A stretch of 48,431 nucleotides of DNA, from the NCBI GenBank assembly GCA_024742835.1, contig JANSXS010000021.1, forward strand, positions 1-48,431, read 5' to 3'. Under the pieces are notes generated by a model, which was given only the letters and a program-made list of their open reading frames with translations, did not search any database and was not told the DNA's origin. The stretch's first letter is position 1, and each line of letters opens with the position of its first letter. This document shows, one piece after another, positions 27,356 to 36,239 of the stretch. Source of the stretch: Paracoccaceae bacterium. GTDB taxonomy: Bacteria; Pseudomonadota; Alphaproteobacteria; Rhodobacterales; Rhodobacteraceae. The position numbers and the translations under genes are program-made.

Positions 27356-27400
27356 CGCGTTCCGCCTGTCGCTGTTGTCTCAGGGTAACGGCGAAACGCT
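27356..27400. repeat. Palindromic repeat following the mipZ stop, unit type II
   Basis: GCGTTCCGCC (27357-27366) pairs with GGCGAAACGC (27390-27399) with one mismatch; the loop carries GCTGTTGTCTCAGG, nearly the same as the loop at 13228-13241. It begins one base after the TGA stop; unlike the other copies it does not itself supply a TAA. Confidence 0.65.
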
Positions 27401-27436
27401 CCAGACAAAAATGATGCCGAGGAACGTGCCGTCCAC

Positions 27437-27462
27437 AAAAAAGGGCCCTGTCAGGGCCCTTT
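27437..27462 (-). terminator. Rho-independent terminator of the cold-shock gene
   Basis: AAAGGGCCCTG and CAGGGCCCTTT form a perfect inverted repeat; read leftward the GC stem ends in six T (27437-27442). It begins 24 bases beyond the stop of the cold-shock gene. Confidence 0.88.
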
Positions 27463-27485
27463 CAAATCTCGATGCGGCTTCAGGC

Positions 27486-27692
27486 TCAGGCCAAGGCGAG
27501 GTTCGTCGCCGAGCTGCGGCCGTCGCGGCCCGCTTCGATGTCGAACGTCACTTTCTGGTCGTCCCGCAGGCCGGTCAGGCCGGCACGCTCGACGGCAGAG
27601 ATGTGCACGAACACGTCCTTGCCGCCATCATCGGGGGCGATAAATCCAAATCCTTTGGTTGCGTTGAACCATTTCACGGTGCCATTGGCCAT
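27486..27692 (-). CDS. Cold-shock domain protein (CspA family)
   Basis: Single OB-fold RNA chaperone that melts RNA structure and antiterminates. 68 residues: MANGTVKWFNATKGFGFIAP with RNP1 (KGFGFI) and RNP2 (VFVHIS), then QKVTFDIEAGRDGRSSATNL. Length and motifs are typical. A leader of up to about 170 bases separates it from the composite repeat at 27864; such genes usually have long regulatory leaders. Monocistronic with its own terminator. Confidence 0.95.
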   Translation of the reverse strand: MANGTVKWFNATKGFGFIAPDDGGKDVFVHISAVERAGLTGLRDDQKVTFDIEAGRDGRSSATNLALA

Positions 27693-27863
27693 CCGTCTAC
27701 TCCTTGATGTATGCTGCCCGCGGGAATGCGGCAGCCCGGCGTGTCAGTGCAAGATCGAAGAACTGAGCCGGTGGTCGGAGCAGAGGTCGATAGTGGTAAC
27801 GTCGCCCCCGAAAGATGCCCATGAGCGGCGTAAAAATCAAGAGTTTTTGCATGGCAGAATTTT

Positions 27864-27977
27864 AAAGCGTTCCGCCTTTACCCTGAGGCATCGATTGAAG
27901 GCGAAACGCGTGCAACGCTGGTCTGTTGCGGGCGTTTCACGAAAAGCTGTATTTCAGGTTTTTCGCGGAACGCTTTA
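27864..27977. repeat. Composite palindromic repeat (type I + type II units)
   Basis: About 114 bases between the cold-shock and L,D-transpeptidase genes. Read on the minus strand it opens TAAAGCGTTCCGCGAAAAAC, where TAA is the L,D-transpeptidase stop, runs through a type I unit ending GTGAAACGC, a short linker, GTTGCACGCGTTTCGCC and a type II unit ending AAAGGCGGAACGCTTT. The outer ends are inverted repeats of one another. It aligns nearly end to end with 31735-31848. Confidence 0.75.
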
Positions 27978-28529
27978 AAGAACGGTGACAACCGTCCCGG
28001 TCGGCACGCGCTGATAAAGGTCGATCACATGCTCGTTCGTCATCCGGATGCACCCGTTTGACACCGACCTGCCGATCGACTGTGGCTGTGTCGTGCCGTG
28101 GATGCGGAAATAGGTGTCACGCCCGTTCTGGAAAAGGTACAGCGCCCGCGCCCCAAGCGGGTTGCCCGGCCCGCCGGGCTGAACATAGTCGTTGCCCTTG
28201 AACTTCGCGTATTCGCGCGGATCGCGCTGGATCATGTCATTGGTCGGCCGCCAAGTGGGCCATTCCTTCTTGACGTCGATGGTCGCCGTCCCGGTGAATT
28301 CCAGCCCAGCCTTGCCGACACCCACGCCATAGCGCCGGGCGCGGCCCGGTGCGGTGATGAAATATAGGAAATGCGCGCGCGGCAGGATCAACAATTGCCC
28401 TTCCGCATATTGCCGGGAAATCGCCACCTCCTGCGGCATGAATTTCGGATCGAGTTCAAAGGCGCGCGCCGTGGCGGGAAGCATCGCGGCGGCAAGCCCG
28501 GTGGCCACGAATTGACGACGGTCCAGCAT
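27975..28529 (-). CDS. L,D-transpeptidase (YkuD domain)
   Basis: Periplasmic enzyme that makes 3-3 peptidoglycan cross-links or anchors proteins to the wall. 184 residues: a Tat/Sec-like signal (LDRRQFVATGLAAAMLPATARA), then the YkuD domain with HGTTQPQSIGRSVSNGCIRM, containing the catalytic His and Cys (HGx...S.GCIR). ATG 28529 follows GAAAGGAACACTGAC; 22 upstream codons were discarded. The TAA stop is shared with the composite repeat. Confidence 0.92.
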   Translation of the reverse strand: MLDRRQFVATGLAAAMLPATARAFELDPKFMPQEVAISRQYAEGQLLILPRAHFLYFITAPGRARRYGVGVGKAGLEFTGTATIDVKKEWPTWRPTNDMIQRDPREYAKFKGNDYVQPGGPGNPLGARALYLFQNGRDTYFRIHGTTQPQSIGRSVSNGCIRMTNEHVIDLYQRVPTGTVVTVL

Positions 28530-28649
28530 GGTCAGTGTTCCTTTCAGATACTCGATATCGGTGTCTTTGCAGTAATCTGCCAATGCCCTCGGCAAAAATC
28601 AAAACCCGGTGAACAGGGCCGTTTTACCCGCCCGCGTGGCGTTTGGGTG

Positions 28650-29816
28650 TCACACCTGGCCCGACCGGGCGCGCAGATGGCGCAGCGCCACAGCAGGCAG
28701 CCGCCCCAACACGCGCATCAGTACAACAGGATAACCGATGTCTCCTGCCAAAAGATCCATGTAGGCGCGCTTCAGGCTGCGCGAGGCGGCAAAGCTGCGG
28801 GCGAAAAACGGCTGCAAGCGCCGCGAAAACATGAGCGGACGCAGCATCCGCGCCTGCGCGATATCCGCCCGGATCGGGCGCGTTGCGGCCCGGTAATAGC
28901 TTTCGGCAAGGATCGGCCGCCCCTCGCGAATGGCCCGCGCGCCGGTTTCGGCGGCCATGGCCCCCGACTGGATCGCATAGCCGATGCCCTCGCCGGTCAG
29001 CGGATCGACGAAACCCGCCGCGTCCCCCGCCAACAGGACATTGCCGCGACCAGGGCGCTTTTTCGCCTCGCCGAAGGGCAGGAAATGGCCCTTGACCGTC
29101 TTGCCCTCGGGCAGGTCCAGCTTTTGGCGGTAGGCGGACAGATGCGCGGCCATGTCCGAATTATGCGTGTGCAGCCCGCCAAGGCCCACCGTGGTGGCGC
29201 GGCTTTTGGGAAAGGACCAGCCATAGCCCCACTCGGCGGCGGCGAAATCTATGCGCAACGGCGTGCTGTCATCAGGCGTTTCGCTCGGCGCTTCGATTTC
29301 CAATGCGAAGCCCACCTTTTCGGGGTCAAAGGCGCGGCCGAAAAGTGACTTGGCAACAATGCTTTGCACGCCATCCGCGCCGATAAGCACCCTGTAGCGC
29401 AAGGTTTCGTCACCATCCAGCGTGATACTGTCATTGCCGGGATCAATCGTTTCCACGCGCCGCCCGCTGAAATCCTGCGCGCCCGCACGAAGGGCGCGGG
29501 CATGAAGCAGCCGGTCGAAATCCCACCGCATCGTCAGGTAAACCGGCGGCACGTCATCAAGCCGCCCCAGATCCTGTTCCCCAAGGTGAAATTCAAAATT
29601 GCGGCGCGGCTCGAACAGGCCGGGGATCAGATCAAGGTCGAACACCTCTTTCAGGTGCCCCGCACAGCGCCCCGTCACCAGCCCGCCGCACAGCTTGGCG
29701 CGTGGAAAGGCCGCCTTATCGATCAGCGCGACGCTCAGCCCCTTTTTCCGTGCCGTCACCGCCGCCCCCGCCCCTGCGGGGCCGGCCCCGATGATAATGA
29801 TGTCGAAATCCTGCAT
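28650..29816 (-). CDS. Geranylgeranyl reductase family FAD-dependent oxidoreductase
   Basis: Flavoprotein of the GGR family, which reduces isoprenoid double bonds. The chlorophyll/bacteriochlorophyll enzyme is one member, but this copy lies outside any pigment gene cluster here. 388 residues: FAD-binding DIIIIGAGPAGAGAAVTAR, LCGGLVTGRC, RVLIGADGVQSIVAKSLF and GNVLLAGDAAGFVDPLTGEGIGYA. ATG 29816 has GAGGGTACGAGT upstream; 16 codons before were discarded. The substrate is uncertain: archaeal-type lipid, quinone or pigment side chains are all possible. Confidence 0.86.
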   Translation of the reverse strand: MQDFDIIIIGAGPAGAGAAVTARKKGLSVALIDKAAFPRAKLCGGLVTGRCAGHLKEVFDLDLIPGLFEPRRNFEFHLGEQDLGRLDDVPPVYLTMRWDFDRLLHARALRAGAQDFSGRRVETIDPGNDSITLDGDETLRYRVLIGADGVQSIVAKSLFGRAFDPEKVGFALEIEAPSETPDDSTPLRIDFAAAEWGYGWSFPKSRATTVGLGGLHTHNSDMAAHLSAYRQKLDLPEGKTVKGHFLPFGEAKKRPGRGNVLLAGDAAGFVDPLTGEGIGYAIQSGAMAAETGARAIREGRPILAESYYRAATRPIRADIAQARMLRPLMFSRRLQPFFARSFAASRSLKRAYMDLLAGDIGYPVVLMRVLGRLPAVALRHLRARSGQV

Positions 29817-29905
29817 ACTCGTACCCTCGTCCGATTCACGGCGTATCTGCCGCAACGGACGCACGGGATCAACCGCGCAAACGGTCGCTTTGCGTCCCGC
29901 CCGGT

Positions 29906-29932
29906 GTCATCCCCGATCAAGTCGGGGATGAC
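29906..29932. repeat. Perfect 11-bp stem palindrome between the GGR-like gene and ettA
   Basis: GTCATCCCCGA (29906-29916) and TCGGGGATGAC (29922-29932) form a perfect stem around TCAAG. I recall related palindromes as common intergenic repeats in Rhodobacteraceae, but only one copy is in the window. It is 25 bases past the end of ettA in the direction of transcription and could act as a 3' hairpin. Confidence 0.6.
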
Positions 29933-29957
29933 GGGCAACATGGCAAGACTTGCGGCG

Positions 29958-31613
29958 TTACCGCGCGAATTTCTTGTGCTTGATCCGCTTGGGTTCCATC
30001 GCATCCGGGCCAAGGCGGCGTTTCTTGTCTTCCTCGTAATCCTCGAAATTGCCCTCGAACCACTCCACATGCGCCTCGCCCTCGAAGGCGAGGATGTGCG
30101 TGCAGATCCGGTCAAGGAAAAACCGGTCGTGGCTGATCACCACGGCGCAGCCCGCGAAATCCACCAGCGCGTCTTCGAGCGCGCGCAGCGTTTCCACGTC
30201 CAGATCGTTCGTCGGTTCGTCCAGAAGCAGCACGTTGCCGCCCTCTTTGAGAAGCCGCGCCATATGCACCCGGTTGCGCTCACCGCCCGACAAAAGCGAG
30301 ACCTTCTTCTGCTGGTCGCCCCCCTTGAAGTTGAACGACGAGCAATAGGCGCGGGCGTTCACCTCGGCGTCGCCCAGCTTGATGATATCCTTGCCGTCGG
30401 CGATCGCCTCCCACACGTTTTCGTCCGGCTTCAGATCGTCGCGCGACTGATCGACATAGCTCAGGTCCACGGTGTCGCCGAACTCGATGGTGCCGGAATC
30501 GGGCGTTTCCTGCCCCGTCAGCATCTTGAACAGCGTGGATTTGCCCGCGCCGTTCGGCCCGATCACGCCGACAATGCCGCCCGGCGGCAACGAAAAGCTC
30601 AGATCCTCGATCAAAAGCTTGTCGCCCATGGCCTTTTTCAGCCCCTCGACCTCGATCACCTTTTGCCCAAGGCGCGGGCCGTTCGGGATCACGATCTGCG
30701 CGCGGGCAAGCTTTTCGCGCTCGGACTGGTTGGCAAGGTCGTTATAGGCATTGATCCGGGCCTTCGACTTGGCCTGCCGGGCCTTTTGCCCCTGCCGCAT
30801 CCATTCCAGTTAGCGTTCCAGCGTCTTCTGCTTGGACTTGTCCTCTCGCGCTTCCTGGCTAAGGCGCTTGGCCTTCTGTTCCAGCCAGCTTGAATAATTC
30901 CCCTCATAGGGCACACCCTTGCCGCGATCCAGTTCAAGGATCCAGCTTGTGATATCGTCCAGGAAATAGCGGTCATGGGTCACGATCAGGATCGTGCCCT
31001 TGTACTCGACAAGGTGCTGTTGCAGCCAGGCGATCGTTTCCGCGTCCAGATGGTTCGTCGGTTCGTCCAGCAGCAGCATGTCCGGCGCGTCCAGCAGCAG
31101 CTTGCACAGCGCCACCCGGCGCTTTTCACCGCCCGAAAGCGAGGTCACGTCCGCCTCGTCGGGCGGGCAGCGCAGCGCCTCCATGCTCACGTCGATCTGC
31201 GCATCGAGATCCCAAAGGTTCTGGCTGTCGATCTCGTCCTGCAACTCGGCCATCTCGTCGGCGGTCTCGTCCGAATAATTCATCGCCAGTTCATTGAAAC
31301 GGTCCAGCTTGGCCTTCTTGTCGGCCACGCCCAGCATAACGTTCTCACGCACGGTCAGCCCGGCATCCAGTTCCGGCTCCTGCGGCAGGTAGCCCACCTT
31401 GGCACCCTCGGCGGCCCACGCCTCGCCCGAATAATCGGTGTCCAGCCCGGCCATGATCTTCATCAGGGTGGATTTGCCGGAACCGTTCACGCCCACCACG
31501 CCGATCTTTACACCGGGCAGAAAGCTCAGATGGATGTTCTCGAAACATTTCTTGCCGCCGGGATAGGTCTTGGAGACCCCCTGCATGTGATAGACGTACT
31601 GGTAGGCTGCCAT
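29958..31613 (-). pseudogene. ettA: EttA (ABC-F translation factor) interrupted by an in-frame stop codon
   Basis: Energy-dependent translational throttle: an ABC-F ATPase that binds the ribosomal E site and gates the first steps of elongation according to ATP/ADP. The complete frame is about 551 codons, normal for EttA, but codon TAA at 30810-30812 breaks it. The first part (31613-30810) holds ABC domain 1: GVVGVNGSGKSTLMKIMAG, SLSGGEKRRVALC, LLLDEPTNHLD. The second (30800-29958, ATG four codons after the stop) holds domain 2: GVIGPNGAGKSTLF, LLSGGERNRVHMAR, LLLDEPTNDLD. The break is in the linker, where EttA normally reads LERELEWMRQ: GAA (Glu) to TAA is a single-base change. No frameshift is present and both halves look intact. 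It is either a pseudogene, a sequencing error, or two separately translated halves. The start follows a HTMAAYQYVYHMQGVSKTYPG pattern at ATG 31613. Confidence 0.88.
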
Positions 31614-31734
31614 GGTGTGTCTTTCTCGTCGAAGGGAACTGACGGTCTCATACAAGGGGCGCGGGGCGAATTCAAACGCGGAAACGCATGACAGGGGCGC
31701 AAGCCGGTCCTGCCGGGCCGATGGTCAAGCGCCT

Positions 31735-31848
31735 GAAGCGTTCCACCTTTGACCGAGACATCCATGAAAGGCGGAACGCGTGCAACGACTGGACGGCGCA
31801 CTGCGTTTCGCAAAAATCTGCGAGGCAGGTTTTTCGCGCAACGCTTTA
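31735..31848. repeat. Composite palindromic repeat, second copy
   Basis: Located between ettA and the GGDEF-EAL gene, about 114 bases. Aligned with 27864-27977, it shares AAGCGTTCC.CCTTT, GAGRCATC, AAGGCGRAACGCGTGCAACG, GCGTTTC, CAGGTTTTTCGCG and AACGCTTTA in the same order and orientation. The minus-strand end TAAAGCGTTGCGCG begins with the stop codon of the GGDEF-EAL gene (31846-31848). Confidence 0.75.
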
Positions 31849-33753
31849 GCGTTCGGCAGCGCGTGCTGGCGGGTCCGGGGGCAGGTGCAACAGCATGTCG
31901 GGATCGGTCGCGTGCATGTGCAGCCAGCGGATCATCGCGGCGACCGGCATCGGACGCGCCACGCCGTACCCCTGAATAAGCGGGCATTTCGCGGCGCGCA
32001 GGATCTGCGCCTGTTGCGGGGTTTCCACCCCTTCGGCGACCACATGGGTGCCCAGTTGCCGACACAGGCCGATCAGCGCGCCAACGATCTCGCGGGCACG
32101 CCGGTCCGCGACCAGCCGCGCGGTCATCGACCGGTCAAGCTTGATCGCATCGACATCTATGGCGGACATATGCGCAAGCCCCGCATAGCCGGTGCCGAAA
32201 TCGTCCAGCGCAACCCTGGCGCCCAGACGTTTGACACGGTCCACCGCCTGCGTGATCGCGCAATCCTGCCGGTCCAGAATGGTGGTTTCGGTGATCTCGA
32301 TGCACAGCGCCTTGGCAGGCAGGCCGCGCGATTGCAGCGCCCATTGCAAAAGCGCGGGATACTCGGCATCCGAAAGCACCTCTGCCGATACATTCACGGC
32401 CAGGGCCAAATCCGTGAAACCCGCCACGTAAAGCTGTTGCAGCGCGTCCAGCGCCAGGTTCAGTGACGCATAATCGAGATCGGCCAGGATACCGGCGCGG
32501 CGTGCCACCTCCAGGAAATCGCCGGCGGTAACCTGACCAAAGCGGGGATGATTCCACCGCAACAGCGCTTCGCAGCCAGTGATGCGGCGGCGTTGCAGAT
32601 GCAGTTGCGGCTGTAAGTGAATTTCGAACTGCGCCTCGGCTAGCGCGGTGCGGATATCGCGTGCCATCTGGTTGCGCGAGGTCTGGCGCTGGCCGATCGC
32701 TGGCGCATAGCACACGATGCGCCCCCGGCCACGTTGCTTGGCGGCGTAAAGCGCCTGATCGGCCTGCATGATCAGGGTTTCGCCCTGTACCATGCCCTGT
32801 GCCATGCCCTGTGCCATGCCCTGTTCGGTGCCCTCGGCGGGCCCCGGCGCGGCAAGGCTGGTGCCGATGGAACAGCCGATGCGGATGACCTGATCGCGCC
32901 ACCGCAGGGGGTCGGCGATGGCGTCCAGAATACGTTGTGCGCGCTGTCGCAAGGCGTCCGGGGTGCCGACGCGCAGGCACACCAGCAGAAATTCGTCGCC
33001 CCCCGTCCGGCACGCCAAGTCATGCGGCATACTGGCCGCGCGCAACGCGCGCGCGACGTGCTGTAACGTGGCGTCGCCCGCGTGATGGCCCAGCGTGTCG
33101 TTGATCTCCTTGAATTTGTCGAGGTCAAGTTGCAACACGCCAAGCTCATGACCGGCCAGCGCGTGCCGCGCTATATCCGACGCCAGAAAGGCCGTCAGCC
33201 GTTTGCGGTTCGCCAGCCCCGTCAGATCATCGTGATGGGCGGCATGAAGCAATTCCGCCTTGGTGGCGCGCAGCTTTCGCTCCGTTTCGATCTGCTCGGT
33301 CACGTCGCGGCAACTGATCGCGACAAAACAGGACGCCCCCCCCGGCGGCAGCGCACCGGGCGGCCCGCATCCTGCGCAATGCGCCGACGGCGCCACCAGC
33401 GTGAACCCCTGTTGATTCCAGAACAGGGTGCCGTCGCGCCGCCTGTGACGGGCAAGGATGTAGCGCGAAAAGATCGAACTTTCGGGATCATAGCGGAACG
33501 CGGCCACCGCAGCGTCCTGCAGGGTATCGCGCGCTTGCACGAGCGTCAGACCGCGCCTGCCGCGCACCTTTGACAGCGGCCAGCCGAACATCGCCTCCGC
33601 CGCCGGGTTCATCCAGGTGATGCACCCCTGCATGTCCTGCACGACAATCGCATCGCGGCCCTGCATGATCAGCGGCAGGCAAATCGCCCCCGGCCCGTTG
33701 CCGCATCGCGGCAGGGGCGTGGCCGGGGGCCTGATATCGGATCCTCTGGACAC
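31846..33753 (-). CDS. PAS-GGDEF-EAL cyclic-di-GMP signalling protein
   Basis: Bifunctional diguanylate cyclase/phosphodiesterase regulator of motility and biofilm. 635 residues: PAS sensor (about 25-160; DAIVVQDMQGCITWMNPAAE), GGDEF domain (about 170-345) with RTGGDEFLLV at 251-255, and EAL domain (about 360-620) with CEALLRWNHPRFG and DDFGTGYAGLAHM, VVAEGVET and QGYGVARPM. Both catalytic signatures are intact, so either activity may operate. A 14-residue insertion QGMAQGMAQGMVQG (311-324) encoded by a 12-base tandem repeat lies in the GGDEF loop. The start is GTG at 33753 after AAAGGAC. Unlinked to other signalling genes. Confidence 0.9.
   Translation of the reverse strand: MSRGSDIRPPATPLPRCGNGPGAICLPLIMQGRDAIVVQDMQGCITWMNPAAEAMFGWPLSKVRGRRGLTLVQARDTLQDAAVAAFRYDPESSIFSRYILARHRRRDGTLFWNQQGFTLVAPSAHCAGCGPPGALPPGGASCFVAISCRDVTEQIETERKLRATKAELLHAAHHDDLTGLANRKRLTAFLASDIARHALAGHELGVLQLDLDKFKEINDTLGHHAGDATLQHVARALRAASMPHDLACRTGGDEFLLVCLRVGTPDALRQRAQRILDAIADPLRWRDQVIRIGCSIGTSLAAPGPAEGTEQGMAQGMAQGMVQGETLIMQADQALYAAKQRGRGRIVCYAPAIGQRQTSRNQMARDIRTALAEAQFEIHLQPQLHLQRRRITGCEALLRWNHPRFGQVTAGDFLEVARRAGILADLDYASLNLALDALQQLYVAGFTDLALAVNVSAEVLSDAEYPALLQWALQSRGLPAKALCIEITETTILDRQDCAITQAVDRVKRLGARVALDDFGTGYAGLAHMSAIDVDAIKLDRSMTARLVADRRAREIVGALIGLCRQLGTHVVAEGVETPQQAQILRAAKCPLIQGYGVARPMPVAAMIRWLHMHATDPDMLLHLPPDPPARAAER
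32782..32823 (-). repeat. 12-bp tandem repeat inside the GGDEF domain
   Basis: Three to four successive copies of a 12-base unit (CATGCCCTGTGC-like) encode Gln-Gly-Met-Ala/Val repeats. The unit is a multiple of three, so copy-number changes would alter loop length without a frameshift. It falls between the SIGTSLA strand and the LIMQADQALYAAK helix, a variable loop in the family. Confidence 0.7.
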
Positions 33754-33971
33754 GTGTCATCCGTCCTTTGCAAACCGCCGCGATCTTGCCACGGACGCGT
33801 TAACACCCGGTGCCCCGCGCCCTGAAAAATGGCTAAAATTGCATTTACGCGCCGGGGCTTGGCCCGTTTGTCGTTCTGGTCGCCACACCGGTCGCGGCCC
33901 CGCGTTGTAGCGGCCAGGCGCGCCGCTCCGAAAACGCTGGACAAGCGCGATGGCCCGCGCGAAAGGGGAGT

Positions 33972-34586
33972 ATGCGCTATCACTTGCCCCATAGTCGCGC
34001 CGGACAGGTCATCGGGCTTCTGGGGGGGTCGTTCGATCCGCCCCATGCCGGTCATGCGCATATCTCGCGTCAGGCGCTGGTGCGTTTCGGGCTGGATCAG
34101 GTGTGGTGGCTGGTCAGCCCCGGCAACCCGCTGAAAGAACACGGGCCCGCCCCGCTGGAGCAGCGCATGACGGCGTGCCGGTCCTTGCTGGACCATCCGC
34201 GCATCCATATCACCGATTTCGAACGGCAGGCCGGAACCCGCCATACCGCCGAAACACTGACGCGGTTGCAAGCGGCGCAACCCGCGCGGCGCTTTGTGTG
34301 GCTCATGGGGGCCGACAATCTGGCCCAACTGGACCAGTGGCAGGATTGGCGCGAGATCGTGGCGCGCGTGCCCATGGGGGTGCTTGCCCGGCCCGGACAA
34401 CGGATTTCGGCGCGCATGTCAAAGGCCGCGCGCATCTTTCGCAGCGCCCGCCTGCCCGCGCGGCAAAGCCATCTTCTGGGGCATCTCCCACCACCGGCAT
34501 GGTGCTTTGTCAACGTGCCGATGCTGGCGCATTCCTCCTCGGTTATCCGCGCGCGGGGCGGCTGGACGGGGCCGCGCGCGGATTGA
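33972..34586 (+). CDS. nadD: Nicotinate-nucleotide adenylyltransferase
   Basis: Forms nicotinate adenine dinucleotide in NAD synthesis. 204 residues: [18 protein letters not shown] with the HxGH nucleotidyltransferase motif, [36 protein letters not shown] and the C-terminal [11 protein letters not shown] (the SSxxIR motif). GAAAGGGGAGT is a strong RBS. It is divergent from the GGDEF-EAL gene and 69 bases before dacB. Confidence 0.94.
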   Translation: MRYHLPHSRAGQVIGLLGGSFDPPHAGHAHISRQALVRFGLDQVWWLVSPGNPLKEHGPAPLEQRMTACRSLLDHPRIHITDFERQAGTRHTAETLTRLQAAQPARRFVWLMGADNLAQLDQWQDWREIVARVPMGVLARPGQRISARMSKAARIFRSARLPARQSHLLGHLPPPAWCFVNVPMLAHSSSVIRARGGWTGPRAD

Positions 34587-34655
34587 ACATACCGGCCGGA
34601 CCGTTGCGATGCTTTCGGGATTGTCTGACCGGCGCGGCTGGGGTTAATTGAGGCC

Positions 34656-36146
34656 ATGTATCAAGTGTTTTCCCGGCGTCTTTTCCTTGCGTCCGCGCTC
34701 TGCGCGCTGGCGGGCCGCGCACAGGCGGGCGCGCCATCCGTGTCGTTGCGCCCGCAGATTCGGCCAGAGGGGCTGGGCAAGATCACGGCCCCCGATATCG
34801 ACGCGCTGATCGCCGAGGCGCGTCTGGGCGGCGATGTGGGCTTTGCGGTGATCAACCCGGCCACGGGCAAGACGCTGGAGGCGCGGGATGCCGCGCTGGG
34901 CCTGCCCCCGGCAAGCGTGACAAAGGCGCTGACAGCCCTCTATGCGCTTGACGCGCTGGGTGGCGCACATCGCTTTGAAACACGGCTGGTGACGACCGGG
35001 CAGGTCCGCGACGGGGTGCTTGACGGTGATCTGGTGCTGGACGGGGGCGGCGACCCGATGCTGGATACCGATGCGCTGGCGGATATGGCGGACAGGCTCC
35101 GCGCGGCGGGCATTCGCCGGGTTGAGGGCAAGTTCCTGACCTATTCCGGCGACATCCCCTTTACTCGCGTGCTCGATCCCGGTCAGCCGGAACATGTGGG
35201 CTACAACCCGACCCTGTCGGGCCTGACGCTCAATTTCAACCGGGTGCATTTCGGCTGGGAACGGCGCGGGCAGGACTACAGCCTCATGATGGACGCGCGC
35301 TCTGCCCGGCACCGGCCCGGTGTGAACGTGGCGCGGATCTCTGTCGCGGACCGGCGCGCGCCCGTCTACACCTATCGCGACGGCGGCGATCACGACAGCT
35401 GGACCGTGGCGCGCAGCGCGCTGGGCAATGGCGGCAGCCGCTGGCTTCCGGTGCGTCGGCCAGAGGCGTATGCCGCCGAAGTCTTTGCGCATTTCGCCCG
35501 CGCGCAAGGGATCGAACTGCGCCATCAAGGCCAGATCGACACGCCGCCGGGCGGCAAGGTTCTGGTGCGGCGCGCCAGCCCGCCACTGACCGAGATCCTG
35601 CGCGCGATGTTGAAATATTCCAACAACCTCATCGCGGAACTGGTGGGGCTTGCCGCCACGCGGCAAAGACAGGGCAGGCCCGCGGATGTCGCGACCTCGG
35701 CGCGGGCGATGTCGCTTTGGGCGCGCGAAACGCTGGGCATGACGGACGTGCGGCTTGCGGATCATTCGGGGCTGAGCGAGGCGTCACGCATGACGGCCCA
35801 CGGCATGGCCCATGCGCTGGCGCGCGCGCATGGCGACGCGGCGCTGGCCCCGATCCTGAAACCCTTCGCGATGCGCGATGATGCCGGGGGCAATGCGGGC
35901 GGCGCGCCCGTCACCGTCCTCGCCAAGACGGGCACGCTGTATTTCGTCAGCTCGCTGGCGGGCTACGCCACCGGCGCGGACGGGCGCGATCTGGCCTTTG
36001 CGATCCTGACCGCAAATCTGGACCTGCGCGCCAAGATCGACAGCCGACAAGAGGCGCGCCCGCCCGGATCTGTCGGGTGGAACAGGCGGTCCCGGCTGTT
36101 GCAGCAGAACTTGATCGCCCGCTGGAACGTGGTCTACGGAAGCTGA
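34656..36146 (+). CDS. dacB: D-alanyl-D-alanine carboxypeptidase/endopeptidase (PBP4 family, S13)
   Basis: Periplasmic enzyme trimming or opening peptide bridges of the wall. 496 residues: a signal peptide (FSRRLFLASALCALAGRAQA), then the S13 motifs in order: PASVTKALTALYALD (SxxK), KYSNNLIAELVG (SxN) and AKTGTLYFVSSLAGY (KTG), with DHSGLSEASRMT before the last. It lies downstream of nadD, possibly co-transcribed. It is convergent with metF. Confidence 0.93.
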   Translation: MYQVFSRRLFLASALCALAGRAQAGAPSVSLRPQIRPEGLGKITAPDIDALIAEARLGGDVGFAVINPATGKTLEARDAALGLPPASVTKALTALYALDALGGAHRFETRLVTTGQVRDGVLDGDLVLDGGGDPMLDTDALADMADRLRAAGIRRVEGKFLTYSGDIPFTRVLDPGQPEHVGYNPTLSGLTLNFNRVHFGWERRGQDYSLMMDARSARHRPGVNVARISVADRRAPVYTYRDGGDHDSWTVARSALGNGGSRWLPVRRPEAYAAEVFAHFARAQGIELRHQGQIDTPPGGKVLVRRASPPLTEILRAMLKYSNNLIAELVGLAATRQRQGRPADVATSARAMSLWARETLGMTDVRLADHSGLSEASRMTAHGMAHALARAHGDAALAPILKPFAMRDDAGGNAGGAPVTVLAKTGTLYFVSSLAGYATGADGRDLAFAILTANLDLRAKIDSRQEARPPGSVGWNRRSRLLQQNLIARWNVVYGS

Positions 36147-36239
36147 CCGCGCGCCCTGCCATGGCGGCGGGACTTGGGTATTTTAACAGAAAAAAGCCCG
36201 GCGCCGCGCGACAGAATCGGCAAACCACGCGCGGTCTTG

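Noticed and set aside
32774..32824. Possible CRISPR-like short repeats
   Set aside because: The units are directly adjacent, 12 bases long, inside a coding frame and have no spacers; they are a coding tandem repeat.
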